Assembly (NCBI GenBank): GCA_934446355.1
Contig: CAKSEC010000019.1
Location: 1-43,690, forward strand
DNA: 43,690 bases
Source of the DNA: an uncultured Oscillospiraceae bacterium
Lineage (GTDB): Bacteria > Bacillota > Clostridia > Oscillospirales > Ruminococcaceae
Direction of reading: 5' to 3'
Shown: positions 41,839 through 43,690 of the stretch, piece by piece
Numbering within the stretch: the stretch's first letter is position 1
How the letters are laid out: each line of letters starts with the position of its first letter
Notes under the pieces: model-generated
Seen by the model: the letters and a program-made list of their open reading frames with translations, nothing else
What the model was told of the DNA's origin: nothing
Database searches by the model: none
Program-made: the position numbers and the translations under genes

Positions 41839-41906
41839 GTCAAGCTTCACTTTTTCTCGTCAAACTTCACAGAAGTATTGACAAAATGTAAAGCGTTGAG
41901 TATAAT
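41839..41906 (+). promoter_or_regulatory. agrBD promoter with LytTR-type direct repeats
   Basis: GTCAAGCTTCAC (41839-41850) and GTCAAACTTCAC (41859-41870) form direct repeats with a 20-base period, one mismatch apart. Seven bases later TTGACA (41878-41883), a 17-base spacer and TATAAT (41901-41906) follow. The arrangement matches AgrA/LytTR activation sites beside a sigma-A promoter. The same arrangement is found at 42761. Confidence 0.85.
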
Positions 41907-41927
41907 TGGGCGAAAGGGGGGAGACAA

Positions 41928-42536
41928 ATGATAGAAAAACTGGCTCAAAAAATGTATACATATATGTCAAGACATATTTGTGTTGGCGCAGAGCAGGAGG
42001 ATATTTATAGATATGGAATTGAAATAACTATTTCGTCCATACTGAACATAACCCTTGTAATGATAATTTCTGTTTTATTCAAAAGTCCCTTGAGCGGAAT
42101 AAGTCATCTGGGCTGCTTAATTTTATTACGTTCATTTTGCGGTGGATATCACGCTAACAGTTATTTTAAGTGCAACAGCTTAATGACTGTATTTTACATT
42201 ATTTCGTTTTTAGGCGCAAAGCTACTTACTTATTGGAATCTGACTGATTTTCGCTTTATGACGATACTGTTAATGCTTGCATTTTTGCCAATTTATGCGT
42301 TTTCGCCAGTAAAAAACGAGTACAAGCCTTTATCGGAATGCAAAGCTCATAGGTGTAGAGCATTGTCAATTATAATATATATTCTCTTAAGCCTGTTAGG
42401 ATTATTTTTAGTTTTTTACGGTTTTTGGTACGGCTCAATAATAATCATAACTTTGATTGAAATCTCCGTTATGATTTTGGTTGAAATACTTACACAAAGG
42501 AGGCGCAAAAATGAAAATTCACGAAAAAGCAGCTAA
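41928..42536 (+). CDS. agrB: AgrB-type autoinducer-processing peptidase
   Basis: A 202-residue integral membrane cysteine peptidase that cleaves the AgrD C-terminus and cyclises the signal. The catalytic pair is His75 in FCGGYHANSYFKC and Cys82, seven residues apart, as His77/Cys84 in Staphylococcus AgrB. Hydrophobic segments are at about 35-55, 95-115, 110-135 and 150-185. ATG follows GGGGGGAG. It overlaps agrD by 26 bases. The kinase and regulator lie in the preceding unit, so the four agr functions are present as A-C plus B-D. Confidence 0.95.
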   Translation: MIEKLAQKMYTYMSRHICVGAEQEDIYRYGIEITISSILNITLVMIISVLFKSPLSGISHLGCLILLRSFCGGYHANSYFKCNSLMTVFYIISFLGAKLLTYWNLTDFRFMTILLMLAFLPIYAFSPVKNEYKPLSECKAHRCRALSIIIYILLSLLGLFLVFYGFWYGSIIIITLIEISVMILVEILTQRRRKNENSRKSS

Positions 42537-42651
42537 GGTTATTGCGAGGGTATCTATGTTTATGGCAAAGAAAGCATGCGGACCTGCTTCCTGTCATGGA
42601 TGGTATCAGCCCAAAGAGCCTACCAAGGCAATTGAAAAGCTGAAAAAGTAA
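42511..42651 (+). CDS. agrD: AgrD-like cyclic autoinducer prepeptide
   Basis: A 46-residue peptide overlapping the end of agrB, with AAGGAGG just before ATG 42511. The N-terminal amphipathic part (KAAKVIARVSMFMAKK) would hold it at the membrane. The core is ACGPASCHGWY, and the charged tail QPKEPTKAIEKL carries the P-K-x-P element AgrB needs in known AgrDs. The likely signal contains a five-residue ring from Cys28 to Tyr32 (C-H-G-W-Y) with an exocyclic tail ending near S27. The ring choice is inference: Cys23 is a less likely alternative because it is farther from the P-K-x-P element. Confidence 0.85.
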   Translation: MKIHEKAAKVIARVSMFMAKKACGPASCHGWYQPKEPTKAIEKLKK

Positions 42652-42677
42652 TTAGACCGGTTTCTTTTATGCAGTGA

Positions 42678-42705
42678 ACTGGCATCAGAAATGATGTCAG
42701 TTTTT
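42678..42705 (+). terminator. Terminator after agrD
   Basis: ACTGGCATCA (42678-42687), loop GAAA, TGATGTCAGT (42692-42701) with one G-T pair, then a T-run. A good intrinsic terminator. Confidence 0.85.
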
Positions 42706-42760
42706 CTGTTGCTAGAAAAAATAAGCTAGGAAGTATTTGCCCACTTAAAAAACAGGAAAT

Positions 42761-42829
42761 GTCAATCTTCACTTTTTATCGTTAAACTTCACAAAAAATA
42801 TTGACTGAGTGTTTGAAATGTGTTATACT
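42761..42829 (+). promoter_or_regulatory. Second LytTR-type promoter, upstream of the secreted protein
   Basis: GTCAATCTTCAC (42761-42772) and GTTAAACTTCAC (42781-42792) repeat with the same 20-base period. Eight bases later TTGACT (42801-42806), a 17-base spacer and TATACT (42824-42829) follow. It closely mirrors the agrBD promoter, so both should be activated by the same regulator. Confidence 0.85.
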
Positions 42830-42920
42830 CCAATTGAGGACGACCTCAAGGAACATAAACGGTATGCATAGTGACTGATCACCACATAATGCCGTACATT
42901 TTTTTAGGGAGGACAAAACA

Positions 42921-43340
42921 ATGTCAATTACAAAGAGGCTTGCAGCAATAGCAATAGCTGCAATGATGACAACCGCAATGGCGGTTACAGCCAGCGCAGC
43001 AGATACCATCGATACGGCTACACCTGTAAGTACTCCTTATGGAGAGCTGGGTGGTACTTTGACCAAAAGTGAGGGTTGGTTTTTCTGGGACAATAGCAAA
43101 ACCTTTACAGCAACTACAACCTGTACTGGAAAGGCACCCACGCTTACCGTTGAGTTGGATGTAGTTTCGTATCCGAGTGGTACAAGCATTTATAGTAGCT
43201 CAAATACCGCGTACAATGCAAAGTCGGTGTCTGTATCTTCTGATGGCATAACAAAATCGGATACTGTATCTGCTTATGGCGCACATCAGGTAATTTACGC
43301 TGATGCAGATGTAACATATACTTCTGCTACAGCCGTGTAA
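42921..43340 (+). CDS. Secreted protein of unknown function under agr-type control
   Basis: A 139-residue protein with a signal peptide (ITKRLAAIAIAAMMTTAMAV, cleavage near ASA-A). The mature part, about 113 residues, is rich in Ser, Thr, Tyr and Val and predicted beta-strand, with one Cys. It could be a small beta-sandwich, a bacteriocin-like protein or a surface factor; I recognise no family. ATG follows AGGGAGGACAAAACA. The 5' untranslated region is about 85 bases, with no other gene. It is the first gene of the unit driven by the second LytTR promoter. Confidence 0.8.
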   Translation: MSITKRLAAIAIAAMMTTAMAVTASAADTIDTATPVSTPYGELGGTLTKSEGWFFWDNSKTFTATTTCTGKAPTLTVELDVVSYPSGTSIYSSSNTAYNAKSVSVSSDGITKSDTVSAYGAHQVIYADADVTYTSATAV

Positions 43341-43379
43341 GTTCATCAAGATAAATCGCGAATCCGTTCTTTACATTTG

Positions 43380-43419
43380 TCAGGCTGCCATTGACAAGCA
43401 CAGCTCAGTGGCAGCCTGA
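43380..43419 (+). terminator. Stem-loop between the secreted protein and the lipoprotein gene
   Basis: TCAGGCTGCCA (43380-43390) pairs perfectly with TGGCAGCCTGA (43409-43419), an 11-bp stem, followed by TATTAAATTC. It lacks a strong T-tract, so partial termination or mRNA stabilisation of the upstream gene is plausible. Confidence 0.6.
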
Positions 43420-43445
43420 TATTAAATTCTTAAGGAGAAATTCAA

Positions 43446-43690
43446 ATGACAAAGAAGATAATAGCACTTTTGGCGATGATGGTAATTTTACTGACAGGCT
43501 GCGAAAATTCACAATTAAACAAGCCATCAGATAGTACTGCGCTTTCAGAGCCTATTGTTGAAGATATATCAAACATCCCCAATATGGTTGTGAACAGGGT
43601 AAACTTTAAGATAGGTTTAGATGAAACGAAAGCTGTAATGAGCAATTATACGCTGCAAATTCCCCTCAAGCTTAACGGCGATGAGGGGTC
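43446..43690 (+). CDS. Lipoprotein, 5' part only
   Basis: The frame starts at ATG 43446 after TTAAGGAGAAATT and runs open to the window end. A lipoprotein signal MTKKIIALLAMMVILLTGCE ends with lipobox LTGC at Cys19. The visible 81 codons continue with a polar Ser/Asn linker and then VNRVNFKIGLDETKAVMSNY. It may be a membrane-anchored partner or immunity-like protein of the secreted protein before it, but the downstream part is missing. The family is unknown. Confidence 0.75.
   Translation, partial: MTKKIIALLAMMVILLTGCENSQLNKPSDSTALSEPIVEDISNIPNMVVNRVNFKIGLDETKAVMSNYTLQIPLKLNGDEG

Noticed and set aside
42921..43340. Lactococcin 972-type bacteriocin
   Set aside because: Size and signal peptide would fit, but I see no convincing match to the conserved core of that family.
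1..43690. CRISPR array or insertion sequence
   Set aside because: No regularly spaced repeats and no transposase gene were seen.

Overview
The window looks like a chromosome segment of an anaerobic, spore-forming, low-to-mid GC Firmicute, most likely a Ruminococcus-like gut clostridium (genus is inference). Supporting signs are strong AGGAGG-type ribosome binding sites, frequent TTG/GTG starts, a sporulation sigma factor SigG, a clostridial purine operon with a split purH, cytoplasmic GH27 and GH2 glycosidases, and a surface protein ending in a PDTG-type sorting signal.

Layout. (1) 1-3884: tail of a type I restriction subunit HsdR, then McrB and McrC in one tight run, a defence operon. (2) 3885-6114: a possible gene remnant, an unknown small protein and a secreted unknown protein. 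(3) 6394-11912: a methionine-type ABC transporter metNIQ preceded by an 18-codon leader ORF, and in the same operon an FAD-linked 2-hydroxyacid dehydrogenase and a PLP aminotransferase. Together they could turn an imported 2-hydroxyacid into an amino acid. (4) 11920-14568 (minus): a TetR-headed operon with two acetyltransferases and a P-loop protein; the TetR promoter carries a palindrome between -35 and -10. (5) 14606-17368: an XRE regulator divergent from a surface protein, then sigG. (6) 17395-28504 (minus): a long purine operon, purE-purC-purF paralog-purF-purM-unknown-purN-methyltransferase-purO-AICAR formyltransferase-guaA. Its leader holds a 28-codon ORF followed by an intrinsic terminator, which looks like attenuation. 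(7) 28550-32344 (minus): tRNA-Ser, an alpha/beta hydrolase, GH27 alpha-galactosidase, a GtrA protein and an HD protein. (8) 32404-35799: a zinc-ribbon/TPR protein and a GH2 glycosidase. (9) 35935-36183: tRNA-Met and tRNA-Glu.

(10) 36184-end: an AT-rich integrated element beside tRNA-Glu. It has a tyrosine integrase, an excisionase-like protein, a candidate structured noncoding RNA, two XRE regulators, and a complete agr-type quorum-sensing cassette: LytTR response regulator, GHKL histidine kinase, AgrB processing peptidase and a 46-residue AgrD. The agrBD promoter and the promoter of a downstream secreted protein carry the same pair of 12-bp direct repeats with a 20-bp period just upstream of -35. 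This suggests that the peptide signal controls both its own production and an exported protein/lipoprotein module that runs off the window. I consider this the most interesting system here. Next are the purine leader and the PurF paralog that lacks the catalytic cysteine.
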